Below, in pieces: positions 1 to 10,182 of a stretch of 34,365 bases of DNA (positions within the stretch are counted from its first letter, which is position 1; every line of letters starts with the position of its first letter). The position numbers and the translations under genes are program-made. This DNA is from Chloroflexota bacterium (GTDB taxonomy: Bacteria; Chloroflexota; Ktedonobacteria; Ktedonobacterales; JADMIN01). The stretch lies in NCBI GenBank assembly GCA_021814145.1, contig JAKAIY010000021.1, forward strand, positions 1-34,365, written 5' to 3'. The notes beneath the pieces are model-generated. The model was given only the letters and a program-made list of their open reading frames with translations. It did not search any database and was not told the origin of the DNA.

Positions 1-320
1 GCCGTGATCCTCCTCGAACGGGTTCTTCATCTACCCGATGAGAATCACCTGCTGGCCGATCTCGTCAACCGACCTCAAATCCCCACACTCAATTGGACAC
101 TATCCTCACGCTCACGCCCGGCTCCCCGCGTGACCCATCGCTTGCCGCCACTATTTCGCCAGATTGCCCAATATTGCGTTCAACAGTGTCCGTTCGCGCC
201 CCTATGGGAAACGGTCGCCCATGCTAAACCGTACTAATCAGGTGATGGGGCGCGCGGCGCGGGCTGGCCGTAGCTGGTGGGCGCTCCTGTCCTCTGGGGT
301 GAGTGGATGAGGATGGAGCC
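1..320. other. Left edge, no gene assigned
   Basis: The first 237 bases are open in plus frame 1 from the window edge to a TAA, giving about 78 residues with no motif I recognise. They could be the 3' end of a gene cut by the window, or chance. This stretch is visibly less GC-rich than what follows. Bases 238-320 hold only the leader of the kinase gene. No tRNA, hairpin terminator or promoter could be supported here. Confidence 0.3.
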
Positions 321-2009
321 ATGAGCCAATTCACTGAGTGGCGGCGGCGCAACAGTTTGTGGCGTGGCTATCGGGTCATGTCGCTGCTGCTACGCACGCT
401 GATTGTGATGAACCGGGAGCGCGTGCGCGTTGTGCGGGCGCGCGAGCGTGGCGACTACGAGGCGCGCCCCGACATCGAGGCGCTCAAGCGCGTGCTGCGC
501 GACTTCCGCGAGACGGCGGTCGAGATGGGCGGGCTGCTCATCAAGCTTGGCCAGTTCTTTGGCGCCCGCGCGGACCTGCTGCCACCCGACGCGCTGGCCG
601 AGCTGGCCTCGCTGCAGGATGAGGTGCGCCCTGAGCCGTTCCCGCTGATTATCGAGGCGCTGGAGCGGGAATATGAGGCGCCGCTGAATGATGTCTTTAC
701 CAGCGTAGACGCGGAACCCTCCGGCTCAGCGTCGCTGGGGCAGGTCCACCGCGCGGTGCTCCGCGACGGGCGCGCTGTCGCCCTGAAGATCCAGCGGCCC
801 GGCATCGAGCGCATTATCGCGGTGGATCTGCGGGCGTTGCGGCTGACGCTGACCATCGTGCGCTGGATCGCTCCCTCCGCTGACCGCATCACCGACCTGC
901 GCGCGCTCTACCGGGAATTCAGCCGCACTGTCTTCGAGGAGCTGGACTACGAGCGCGAAGGGCGCAGCGCCGAACAGTTCGCCCGCCTCTTCGCCAGCGA
1001 CACGCGCATCGTCGTTCCAAAGGTCTACTGGGAGCAGACGACTCGCCGCGCGCTGACGCTGGAATGGATTGACGGCATCAAGATCACTGATTTCGCCGCA
1101 CTCGACGCGGCGGGGCTCGACCGGGCGGAACTGGCGCGCAAACTGGTTGACAGCTACTTCACCCAGGCGCTCGACGCGGGCTTCTTCCATGCCGACCCGC
1201 ACCCCGGCAATATCATGGCCCAGCCAATCGCTGGAGAGCCCGGCCAGGCGCGGCTCGTCTTTGTTGATTTTGGTATGATGGGCACAATTACGCCGAGCGC
1301 GCGGCGCGGGCTGCGCGCCTGCTTCGCCGGGGCCGTGCAGTCTGACGCCGCGCTCCTGCTGGATGGTCTCGACCAGCTTGGCTTCATCACTGAAGAAGCT
1401 GACCGCGACGCGCTGGAGCAGGCCATCGCCGCGCTGCTGGCGCGCTTCTCCGGCGTTCCGCTCTCGCAGCTTGGCCAGGTCTCTCCCGGCCAGGCGCTGG
1501 AGGATATCGGCGATGTGCTCTACGACCAGCCTTTTCGCCTGCCCGCGCAGTTCGCGTTTTTCGGGCGCGCGGTGGGCATGCTCTCAGGACTGACCGCCTC
1601 GCTTACGCCCAACTTCAACTTTCTGGAAGTCGCCGCGCCGCACGCGCAGAAGCTGATCTCGGAGTTTGGCGGTGGGGGCATCCTGGGCATGCTCGGCGCG
1701 ACCAGCTTCGAGAACCTGGCGCAGAACACGCTGCGTGAGGGCATCGCGATCGCTCGCAGCCTGGCACGTTTGCCCCGCCAGCTTGACCGCGTCATCGAGA
1801 AGGCGGAGAGAGGTGATTTGCGCGTCATCATCGAGCCAGCCCCTGGGCTTGGCGTCAGACCTCTCCGCCGCAGGCGCGGCTCCGCTTCCCCGATGGAGGC
1901 GCTCAACCGGCCTGTGCCGCTCTGGGCGCCGCTGGGTATGGCGGGCGCGGCGGGCATATGGGCGCTCGTTTCCTTTATTCGCAAGCGCCGCCGGCGCTCT
2001 GTCGCTTAG
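321..2009 (+). CDS. AarF/ABC1/UbiB family atypical kinase
   Basis: Predicted membrane-associated atypical protein-kinase-like ATPase of 562 residues. Visible family signatures are the KxGQ motif (IKLGQ, residues 74-78), an Ala-rich-loop equivalent ending in SLGQVH, the lysine in VALKIQRPG, the catalytic loop HADPHPGN starting at His290, and the metal-binding DFG at Asp316. A hydrophobic segment followed by a basic tail (RKRRRR) lies at the C-terminus and probably anchors the protein, as in UbiB/ADCK relatives. In other bacteria the family supports isoprenoid quinone synthesis or lipid homeostasis; the substrate here cannot be told. I chose ATG 321 because GGATGGAG lies just upstream; an in-frame GTG at 303 would add six residues. 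It stands alone and converges on the acetyltransferase gene. Confidence 0.9.
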   Translation: MSQFTEWRRRNSLWRGYRVMSLLLRTLIVMNRERVRVVRARERGDYEARPDIEALKRVLRDFRETAVEMGGLLIKLGQFFGARADLLPPDALAELASLQDEVRPEPFPLIIEALEREYEAPLNDVFTSVDAEPSGSASLGQVHRAVLRDGRAVALKIQRPGIERIIAVDLRALRLTLTIVRWIAPSADRITDLRALYREFSRTVFEELDYEREGRSAEQFARLFASDTRIVVPKVYWEQTTRRALTLEWIDGIKITDFAALDAAGLDRAELARKLVDSYFTQALDAGFFHADPHPGNIMAQPIAGEPGQARLVFVDFGMMGTITPSARRGLRACFAGAVQSDAALLLDGLDQLGFITEEADRDALEQAIAALLARFSGVPLSQLGQVSPGQALEDIGDVLYDQPFRLPAQFAFFGRAVGMLSGLTASLTPNFNFLEVAAPHAQKLISEFGGGGILGMLGATSFENLAQNTLREGIAIARSLARLPRQLDRVIEKAERGDLRVIIEPAPGLGVRPLRRRRGSASPMEALNRPVPLWAPLGMAGAAGIWALVSFIRKRRRRSVA

Positions 2010-2031
2010 CGCGCCGCCCGCTGCCGCAGTC

Positions 2032-2049
2032 CCGGCCATTCATGGCCGG
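2032..2049. terminator. Inverted repeat between convergent genes
   Basis: CCGGCCAT and ATGGCCGG form a perfect 8-bp stem with a 2-base spacer, between the 3' ends of the kinase and acetyltransferase genes. No T-run follows on either strand, so a bidirectional terminator role is only inferred. A 14-base perfect palindrome (GCGCGCTAGCGCGC, 2106-2119) overlaps the stop codon of the acetyltransferase gene. Confidence 0.35.
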
Positions 2050-2110
2050 AGCACGCGCGCCAGGGCGTACATGCCCGCGATAACTCCCAACAAAGCGCTC
2101 TGATCGCGCG

Positions 2111-2941
2111 CTAGCGCGCCGCCCGCTCGCGTAGCCAGCGCTCCGCGAAGTCTACCGCCGCGCGCTGCGAGAAGAGCCGCGCCTCACCAACTCCCACCAG
2201 CGCGAGCCGCACGGCGCCTGTCCGCTCAAAGTCAGACCCAATTTCGGGGAATAGCTCATCGTTCCACTCGACTTCGCGGAACACCTTCCACACGCGCTGG
2301 CCGTTCTCCAGCAGCGCCGCGCCTGTCTCACTCCACGGGCTGACTCCCGCGCGGTATTCGCCCAGGTGAAATGAGGTGTTGTTGCCAAAGCCCACGCCCA
2401 GCAGCAACACCCAGCCATCCCGCTCGTAAATGCGCGCCAGCGGCGAGCCCTCGCCCAGCCCGCCTTCCAGCGCGTGGTTGGCGGTGATCGCCTCCGCGTC
2501 GCGCCCCCACGCGGCGAAGGACGCCTGTGGGTGACCACTGCGGACGGCGCCTGGCCAGCGGCGGAAGGTCTCCGCGATGCTGCCCATCATGCGCGTAGGA
2601 GTGATGGCAGGATCGAAGGCGGGCATATACGCGCGAATGACCGGCCACCACGCCTCAGGAACGGGCGGATTCGCCCACATCGCCGGATCGGAGTTGTCCG
2701 CTGTGAACGTGGGCGTCACCAGCGTTCCCTCCGGCGTCACCACATCCATCAGCGCCTGAATGACCGCCACCGGCCCGCCCGCGACCCAGCCCAGCGCGCT
2801 CAGCGACGAGTGGACCAGCAGCGTCATCCCTGGTGTGACGCCCAGCGCGCGCAGGTCCGCAGCCAGCGACTCGCGCGTGCCTGGCGTATCCGCCCGCGCC
2901 ACCGCCGCGCCCTCGTTCTGTTCATGTCGCTCAGCGGTCAT
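2111..2941 (-). CDS. AAC(3)-family aminoglycoside N-acetyltransferase-like protein
   Basis: Acetyl-CoA-dependent N-acetyltransferase of the AAC(3)/YokD family, 276 residues, close to the usual size. Family segments visible in order: [16 protein letters not shown] (41-56), [29 protein letters not shown] (118-135), [26 protein letters not shown] and [17 protein letters not shown] (180-196) with the conserved His192. In characterised members the enzyme acetylates the 3-amino group of aminoglycosides, giving resistance, but many chromosomal homologues have unknown substrates, so resistance is not implied. The ATG at 2941 overlaps the stop of the upstream membrane-protein gene by four bases, so the two are probably translationally coupled. 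Confidence 0.85.
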   Translation of the reverse strand: MTAERHEQNEGAAVARADTPGTRESLAADLRALGVTPGMTLLVHSSLSALGWVAGGPVAVIQALMDVVTPEGTLVTPTFTADNSDPAMWANPPVPEAWWPVIRAYMPAFDPAITPTRMMGSIAETFRRWPGAVRSGHPQASFAAWGRDAEAITANHALEGGLGEGSPLARIYERDGWVLLLGVGFGNNTSFHLGEYRAGVSPWSETGAALLENGQRVWKVFREVEWNDELFPEIGSDFERTGAVRLALVGVGEARLFSQRAAVDFAERWLRERAAR

Positions 2942-3363
2942 TGGTTCGGCTCCTCAGGTTTCTTCTCATCATCGGTCTTTATCAGGTAGAGAGGAAGCAG
3001 TATCAGCGCCAAAGCGATAACACCAAAGCCGACGAGCATATCATCGAACGAATAGAAACAGTTGTACTGCGCTGGCGATATGGCGCCTACCACATAATTA
3101 TCCCATTGCGCATGCCTGAACGCTACGAAAAAGTAGGCGTAAATCATCATGAATAGCATGCCCAAAAGCGAGAGCGCGAGCTGCAGGGCTTCCTTGCGGC
3201 GCAATTTATGCTGAAATCGCCATTTGATGTCTCGCCACAGGGCTAATACGCCCATGATTGGTATGAGCAATAAGGTTCCCACAAGTATTCCTGTAACAAC
3301 CACAGCTGTCTCGGATGTCACCCATATGTTACCGAGCGCCTGCGGAAGCAAGGAACAGTCCAT
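2938..3363 (-). CDS. Small membrane protein, function unknown
   Basis: 141-residue protein with three predicted membrane segments: one near the N-terminus ([19 protein letters not shown]), one in the middle ([19 protein letters not shown]) and one near the C-terminus ([19 protein letters not shown]), followed by an acidic, charged tail. I do not recognise a family. ATG 3363 was preferred because AGGGAG lies six bases upstream; an in-frame GTG at 3384 would add seven residues. Base composition is clearly less GC-rich than in the flanking genes, with many A/T-ending codons, which may point to a different origin. Its stop overlaps the start of the AAC(3)-like gene, so they probably share a transcript. 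Confidence 0.65.
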   Translation of the reverse strand: MDCSLLPQALGNIWVTSETAVVVTGILVGTLLLIPIMGVLALWRDIKWRFQHKLRRKEALQLALSLLGMLFMMIYAYFFVAFRHAQWDNYVVGAISPAQYNCFYSFDDMLVGFGVIALALILLPLYLIKTDDEKKPEEPNQ

Positions 3364-3525
3364 CGTGATCTCCCTATTTCCCACACCCAGCCCACGCCTC
3401 TCGCGTCCTAGTCCGGCTTGGCCGGACTTCGTGGCCAGCCGACCCCTAGCCGCGACATTAGTCGCTCAGCGCTCTCGCCATGCGGCGCCTGGGTCATTCT
3501 CCCAAATCCCATGATGCCAGTTACC

Positions 3526-5214
3526 TTAACGCGGGATCACTGGCAGGATCAGCGCCGAGGGCCGCGTGGCGTCGTGGTGGATGGTCTGCTCCGCCACCGC
3601 CATCTCGCTCGTCACGCCTAGCGGCGCGCCGGTGTTCAGGTTGCGGTCATATTTCGGGAAGGCGGCGGAACTGATTTGCAGCGCGACACGATGGCCGGCG
3701 CGGAAAACGTGCGCCGTGTTCCAGCAGTCTATCGCATAGCGGTAGGTAGCGCCCGGCTCGATCAGTGACGGGCGATCCATCCCCTCGCGGAAGCGCGCGC
3801 GGACCATACCGTCGCAGAGTCGCTGGGTGAAGCCGCTGGGCCAGACATCCAGCAGCATCGCCATGAAGTCGGTGTCCGGCGCGGAAGAGGCGGCGTAGAG
3901 CTCGACCTTGATAGGCCCAGTCACCTCCAGGTCCGCCGCCAGCGGCTCAGTCTGGTAGACCAGCACGTCGTCGCGGCGCTGCACGGCGGCGTAGTCGTCT
4001 GGCCCGCCGATCTGCGACGAGGTGGCCTCGGTGATGAATGGCGTCGGGCGGGCGGGATCGTAGCGGTAGCTGTCCGCTGGCTCGTCCGGCGCGGGCGCGT
4101 CGGTGGAGAGCGCGCCATCGCCGAAGCGGCTGTTGGCCCGCCCGCCGCCGCGCAGGTGGTAGCGCGTCCATTGCGTGCGCGCCAGCGGCCATTCCTGCTC
4201 GTCGCGCCAGACGTTCTCGCCCATGATGAAGATGCGCGCGGGCGTTACCGGCTCCTCTGTCCCAATGCCTTTCAGCCAGCGGTCGAACCACGCCAGCTGC
4301 TCGCCGCGCAGGTCAATGATCGCCCCGGCGCCGAAATCCACCTCGCCCAGCTTCGAATCGCGGTTCGTGGCATGCCCCCACGGCCCCATCAGCAGGCGTT
4401 GCGCGGCGCGGGCCTCAGCGGTTGGCGCCTGGGTGGTCATCCCCGCGAAGTTGAGCGGCGTGCCGATCTGCTCGTCGTCGTACCAGCCGGAGATGTGCAG
4501 CGTCGGGACGGTGAGTTGGCCGAACTTGTCCTGGTAGCAGATGATCCGCCAGTAGTCGTCCAGCGCGGCGTGCTCGATCTCCTCGCGCCACTTGGGCATG
4601 ACGCGCCCGGCGGCCTCGTCCATCGTCAGCAGCGGCAGGTGGTCGTAGACGCGCTCCCAGTCTACCGCCTCCATCAACTGGACTTGCCGCCCGCTGGTGT
4701 AGTGCATCCAGCAGAGATGCATCGGGCTGGGCAAGCCGGTGGGTGTCTCCACGAACGGGTCGGACGGCGGCACGAGAACGATCATCGCCTTCAGATGGGG
4801 CGGCCTCTCCACTGCCGCCTGCCACTGCACGCGCCCCAGGTACGAGCCGCCAATCGTCCCGACCGCGCCATCGCACCACGGCTGCGCCGCGACCCACTCG
4901 ATGCTGTCGTAGCCGTCGCGCCCCTCACTCATGTAGGGGACGAACACGCCGTCCGAGTCGCCGCGCCCGCGCACATCCACCGCCACGAAGGCGTAGCCGC
5001 GCTCAGCGAACCAGCGCGCCTGGCTCAGGATATTCACGTTGGCTTTCTGGTACGGCGTGCGCAACAGGATCGCCGGCCAGCGCCGCCCGTCCCCGCTATT
5101 ATCACCAGCCGGGTCGGGCAGATACACATCGGCGGAGAGCGTCATCCCGTCGCGCATCGGAACGCGCTGGTCGAACAGGATGTGGGTTGGATAGAGCGGC
5201 TGTGGCGGCGTCAT
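3526..5214 (-). CDS. CocE/NonD family serine hydrolase (X-Pro dipeptidyl-peptidase S15-like)
   Basis: Serine hydrolase of 562 residues. An alpha/beta-hydrolase core carries the nucleophile motif GGSYLG with Ser124, the acid in SGWYDD (Asp246) and the histidine in GPWGH (His281). A C-terminal beta-sandwich of the X-Pro dipeptidyl-peptidase type follows (roughly 320-560, including LEVTGPIKVELYAASSAPDT). Relatives include cocaine esterase, glutaryl-7-ACA acylase and X-Pro peptidases; the substrate cannot be predicted. There is no signal peptide, so it should act in the cytoplasm. The gene stands alone on the minus strand. A 6-bp inverted repeat (GTCCGG/CCGGAC, 3411-3427) lies beyond its stop but has no T-run. 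Confidence 0.9.
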   Translation of the reverse strand: MTPPQPLYPTHILFDQRVPMRDGMTLSADVYLPDPAGDNSGDGRRWPAILLRTPYQKANVNILSQARWFAERGYAFVAVDVRGRGDSDGVFVPYMSEGRDGYDSIEWVAAQPWCDGAVGTIGGSYLGRVQWQAAVERPPHLKAMIVLVPPSDPFVETPTGLPSPMHLCWMHYTSGRQVQLMEAVDWERVYDHLPLLTMDEAAGRVMPKWREEIEHAALDDYWRIICYQDKFGQLTVPTLHISGWYDDEQIGTPLNFAGMTTQAPTAEARAAQRLLMGPWGHATNRDSKLGEVDFGAGAIIDLRGEQLAWFDRWLKGIGTEEPVTPARIFIMGENVWRDEQEWPLARTQWTRYHLRGGGRANSRFGDGALSTDAPAPDEPADSYRYDPARPTPFITEATSSQIGGPDDYAAVQRRDDVLVYQTEPLAADLEVTGPIKVELYAASSAPDTDFMAMLLDVWPSGFTQRLCDGMVRARFREGMDRPSLIEPGATYRYAIDCWNTAHVFRAGHRVALQISSAAFPKYDRNLNTGAPLGVTSEMAVAEQTIHHDATRPSALILPVIPR

Positions 5215-5267
5215 ATGCGGGATACCTCAAAAATCGAAACAAAGCAGCGGCGCTAATGAAAGAAAAC

Positions 5268-5307
5268 AACGCGCCAGCCCAGATTACAACCCCTGGGCTG
5301 GCGCGTT
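5268..5307 (-). terminator. Strong intrinsic terminator
   Basis: A 14-bp perfect stem (5268-5281 with 5294-5307) encloses a 12-base loop. Read on the minus strand it is followed by GTTTTCTTT. It lies about 30 bases beyond the stop of the DUF4870-like gene that ends at 5338, so it should end that transcript before the CocE gene. Confidence 0.8.
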
Positions 5308-5337
5308 ATCTTTGCTTGCTCGCGAGTATGGCTTTCT

Positions 5338-5826
5338 CTACACGAGCGGGCCGCCGGCGAGTCCCTCAGCGAATCCGCCGATGATTGGAAGCTTGGTGGC
5401 CTTGCCAGTGAAAGCCGCGAACATGCCCCAGATCCAGAAGGCGAAGAGAACGAGGCCAATGATGCCTAAAACACAGCTCGTGACCGCTGAAACGCCGAAC
5501 GCGCCCAGCGCGCCAAGCCCAGAGCCTGATGCGTCAACGGCGCTGGCTCCAACAGTGAATATTGTGTTGATGATGATATCCACGATGAAAAGCGCAATCG
5601 CCACGATGCTCAGAATCATCGCCTGGGCGGCATGGAACTTGACGAAGCGGTTCTTCTCGACCGCAAACACGACAATCTGCAAAACGAGTCCGACGCCGAA
5701 CAAGATGCTCACCAGATACGTGAGGCCTGCCATGATGTCGGAGCCCAGGCTGCCGATGAGCGACGACATGCCATGCGTGCTACCTGACACCGTTGTCTGC
5801 GGCTGATACTGCGGCTGCTGATCCAT
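5338..5826 (-). CDS. DUF4870/Tic20-like membrane protein, copy 1
   Basis: 162-residue integral membrane protein. It has a Gln/Pro-rich N-terminus (MDQQPQYQPQ), then membrane segments around IMAGLTYLVSILFGVGLVLQ, MILSIVAIALFIVDIIINTI and LGIIGLVLFAFWIWGMFAAF, with the family-typical VEKNRFVKFHAAQA between the first two. It matches the DUF4870 (Tic20-like) group, whose function is unknown in bacteria. The ATG at 5826 has AAAGGGAC upstream. An open frame continues upstream but without a better ribosome site. It is a paralogue of the gene at 6188-6694; both end in near-identical TGKxTKLPxIGxxAEGLxGG tails. Each gene has its own terminator, so they are probably separate units. Confidence 0.85.
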   Translation of the reverse strand: MDQQPQYQPQTTVSGSTHGMSSLIGSLGSDIMAGLTYLVSILFGVGLVLQIVVFAVEKNRFVKFHAAQAMILSIVAIALFIVDIIINTIFTVGASAVDASGSGLGALGAFGVSAVTSCVLGIIGLVLFAFWIWGMFAAFTGKATKLPIIGGFAEGLAGGPLV

Positions 5827-6187
5827 GACTGTGTCCCTTTCTCCCATCGAGACGCTTGTCCCCGCGGCTGGGCTTTGCCATCGCGCGCCACGCATGGGTG
5901 GCTCCCGCGATGGAAACGCGCTGCGACAGTTTGTGGCGCCTCAACATCTATCAGAGTGATGCAGGAGAAGAATCCTCCACCCTCCGGCATTAGGGTACTC
6001 ATCAGCGGACCGCTTGTCTACTGGTATTGCTGCACAATTTCGCGTAGCTGGACTGGTCAGTTCCACACCCATATATTTGGGGTGACTGATGGTCACGCAA
6101 GACTGAGCGCGCCGGCCAGGTCGCATGACTCTGGCCGGCGCGCTATCGCTTCCCAGACTGGTTTTCTGGCTGGCTCACCACAGACGC
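5827..6187. other. 361-bp intergenic region with several short dyads
   Basis: No convincing gene. It should hold the promoter of the DUF4870-like gene starting at 5826, though I could not define -35 and -10 boxes. Two overlapping dyads, CACCC-N9-GGGTG (6066-6084) and GTGAC-N5-GTCAC (6082-6096), lie in an AT-richer patch, followed by the terminator of the upstream paralogue (6106-6144). Confidence 0.5.
6106..6144 (-). terminator. Terminator hairpin of second DUF4870-like gene
   Basis: A 14-bp perfect stem (6106-6119 with 6131-6144) encloses an 11-base loop. It lies 44 bases beyond the stop of the gene ending at 6188 on the minus strand. The bases that follow on that strand (CAGTCTTGC) are only weakly T-rich. 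Confidence 0.65.
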
Positions 6188-6694
6188 CTACACGGGCAGC
6201 CGCCCACCTGAGAGCCCTTCCGCGATGTCGCCGATGACCGGGAGCTTGGTTGGCTTGCCCGTGAAACCGGCGATCATGCCCCAGATCCAGAAGGCGAAGA
6301 GCGCAATGCCGATGATGCCGAACACACACCCGAACAGCGCCCCGATACTCCCGCTCAAGAATGAGACAATCGCCGAATTGACGTTGGCCCCAGCGCCGAA
6401 GAAGGAGCTTACGATGAAGCTAACGAAGCTCAGCGCGTACCCGGCGATGCTCAGAATCATCGCCTGAGCGGCGTGGAACCTGGCGAAGCGGTTCTTCTCG
6501 ACCGCGAACAGAATGATCTGCAGGACGAACCCGATGAAGGGAACAATCGCGATCAGATACGCCAGGCCCGCTACAATATGCGCGCCAATGTTCCCGATAG
6601 ATGACATGCCCCATACGCCGCCGGGCGGAGCGGGCCGGTATGGCTGCTGGTATGGCGGTTGCTGGTAAGGCTCCTGAGGCGGTTGCTGGTCCAT
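6188..6694 (-). CDS. DUF4870/Tic20-like membrane protein, copy 2
   Basis: 168-residue paralogue of the neighbouring 162-residue protein. It has a longer Gln/Pro/Tyr-rich N-terminus (repeats of the type QQPPYQQP), membrane segments around IVAGLAYLIAIVPFIGFVLQ, MILSIAGYALSFVSFIVSSF and IIGIALFAFWIWGMIAGF, and the shared VEKNRFARFHAAQA loop. ATG 6694 is supported by AAAGGA nine bases upstream and by matching the MDQQ start of copy 1. Function is unknown. The pair looks like a tandem duplication that kept both the coding frame and a downstream hairpin. Confidence 0.85.
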   Translation of the reverse strand: MDQQPPQEPYQQPPYQQPYRPAPPGGVWGMSSIGNIGAHIVAGLAYLIAIVPFIGFVLQIILFAVEKNRFARFHAAQAMILSIAGYALSFVSFIVSSFFGAGANVNSAIVSFLSGSIGALFGCVFGIIGIALFAFWIWGMIAGFTGKPTKLPVIGDIAEGLSGGRLPV

Positions 6695-6883
6695 GATCGT
6701 GTTCCTTTCCACTAAAGCGTCTCTCCTACGCGAAGCCCACATCGCGCGCTACCCGAGCCATGCCGTATAATGCCTTGCGGCGCCTCTATACCAGGGGTCA
6801 GGGCGCGCGACGTGGCGCGCCCGCGAAGGCCCGTGAGATGGCCGCCCCAACGAAGCGCCCTACATGCCACAAAGGAGCCCATG

Positions 6884-8074
6884 ATGGCCTCAGATCAACC
6901 CGTCATCGTCGCGGCGGTCCGCACTCCGACCGGCCGTTTCCTTGGGGGTCTTTCCTCCCTTTCCGCTACCCAGCTTGGCGCTATCGTCATCCGCGAGGCG
7001 CTGCGCCGCTCTGGCGCGCCTGTCGAACGCCTGGATGAAGTCATCATGGGCAACGTCGTCTCGGCGGGCGAGGGACAGGCCCCCGCGCGCCAGGCGGCGC
7101 TTGGCGCGGACGTACCCGCAGACATCCCCGCGTTCACCGTCAACAAGGTCTGTGGCTCTGGTCTGAAGGCCGTCATGCTGGCGGCTCAGGCCATCAAGGC
7201 CGGCGACGGCGAACTCTTCGTCGCGGGTGGCATGGAAAGCATGAGCAACGCTCCCTATCTGCTGCCCAAGGCCCGCACCGGCTACCGCATGGGCAACGCC
7301 GAGATGATTGACGCTGTTGTCCACGATGGCCTGTGGTGCGCGCTCGAACATGTCCATATGGGCGAGGAAGCCGAGATCGTCGCCGAAGCCTACGGCGTCA
7401 CCCGCGAAGAGCAGGACGAACTGGCCTATCACAGCCACATGAAAGCGCAGGCCGCGACCGAGACAGGCCGCTTCCGCGATGAGATTATCCCCGTCGAGAT
7501 TTCCGGCAAGAATGGCGCCACCATAGTCGAGCGCGACGAGCCGATCCGGCCCGATACAACGCTCGCCGGCCTGGCGGCGCTCAAGCCCGCCTTCCGCAAG
7601 CGCGACGGCACGGTGACCGCTGGCAACGCTCCCGGGCTGAGCGACGGCGCCTCGGCTACCGTGGTCGCCAGCGACGCGCTGGCGCGCGAGCTTGGCCTAC
7701 CCGTGCTGGCGCATATCACCGGTTACGCCGCCGCCGCTATCGAGCCGCGCATGATCTTCGCCTGCCCGCCGCGCGCGGTTCACAAGCTGCTGGAGCGCAC
7801 CGGCCAGCGGATGAGCGACTTCGATGTGATCGAGGTCAATGAGGCCTTCGCGGCGCAGACGGTCGCCAATGGCAAGGAGCTGGACTGGGACTGGGACAAG
7901 GTGAACCCCAACGGCGGCGCGATCGCGCTGGGCCACCCCATCGGCTCTAGCGGCTCGCGCGTGCTGACGACGCTGATCTACGAGCTGCGCCGGCGCGGCG
8001 GCGGGCGCGGCCTGGCCACGCTCTGCCTGGGTGGCGGCGGCGCGGTCGCGATGTCAGTTGAGGTTCGGGGCTAG
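6884..8074 (+). CDS. Thiolase family acetyl-CoA C-acetyltransferase
   Basis: Thiolase of 396 residues catalysing acetoacetyl-CoA formation or thiolytic cleavage of 3-ketoacyl-CoA. The full active site is present: nucleophilic Cys90 in NKVCGSGLKA, NEAFAAQ, His351 in GHPIGSSGSR, and Cys381 in CLGGGG. Length and motifs match the AtoB/PhaA-type degradative and biosynthetic thiolases. Two ATGs occur in tandem (6881, 6884); AAAGGAG at 6871-6877 is better spaced for 6884. It is followed after 42 bases by the acyl-CoA mutase gene in the same direction, so the two likely form an operon of CoA-ester metabolism. It could serve the last steps after the ring cleavage encoded at 22002-29047, but nothing in the sequence ties the two. 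Confidence 0.93.
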   Translation: MASDQPVIVAAVRTPTGRFLGGLSSLSATQLGAIVIREALRRSGAPVERLDEVIMGNVVSAGEGQAPARQAALGADVPADIPAFTVNKVCGSGLKAVMLAAQAIKAGDGELFVAGGMESMSNAPYLLPKARTGYRMGNAEMIDAVVHDGLWCALEHVHMGEEAEIVAEAYGVTREEQDELAYHSHMKAQAATETGRFRDEIIPVEISGKNGATIVERDEPIRPDTTLAGLAALKPAFRKRDGTVTAGNAPGLSDGASATVVASDALARELGLPVLAHITGYAAAAIEPRMIFACPPRAVHKLLERTGQRMSDFDVIEVNEAFAAQTVANGKELDWDWDKVNPNGGAIALGHPIGSSGSRVLTTLIYELRRRGGGRGLATLCLGGGGAVAMSVEVRG

Positions 8075-8116
8075 TCCCTGATAGCGGCGGGCGCGCCCGC
8101 TGTGGGAGGATACATC

Positions 8117-9892
<1,776 letters not shown>

Positions 9893-9917
9893 GGCGCTTG
9901 CCTGCGCCAGAAAAAAA

Positions 9918-9953
9918 CGGACGCGCCACTATTCGATGATGGTGGCGCGTCCG
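9918..9953 (-). terminator. Intrinsic terminator reading on the minus strand
   Basis: A 12-bp perfect stem (9918-9929 with 9942-9953) encloses a 12-base loop. The run AAAAAAA at 9911-9917 becomes a T-run after the stem only when read on the minus strand. On the plus strand the hairpin lies 25 bases after the mutase stop but is followed by CTACGATTAACC, a poor tail. It may serve both directions. The rest of the gap to 10182 holds no gene I can support. Confidence 0.6.
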
Positions 9954-10182
9954 CTACGATTAACCTTTGATGCGCGCGGCCAGGCCGAATGGTCGCGCGT
10001 AGCTCATCAGTCATGAGTATGAGCGCCCCTCCGGCGAACCCGTCGCGTAGAGAGGCGATACGATTGCGACAATTTCCGCTTTCACTCGACGGGAAGCAGC
10101 GGTTTGCCCAATAATAGTGAGTAGACATCATTGAAGTCAGTGCGCCTGGCGTCCAGAATATACGCGGAGGAGGCTTGCGTTC

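Noticed and set aside
4156-5256. 366-codon open frame on the plus strand opposite the CocE/NonD hydrolase gene
   Set aside because: The hydrolase has its full catalytic triad on the other strand; this frame is the complement pattern and lacks a ribosome site.
6766-6771. TATAAT upstream of the thiolase gene as a promoter -10 box
   Set aside because: No acceptable -35 hexamer or extended -10 is present at proper spacing, so it is not listed as a promoter.
10013-10114. 33-codon ATG frame between the mutase and peroxiredoxin genes
   Set aside because: No ribosome site and no motif; indistinguishable from chance.
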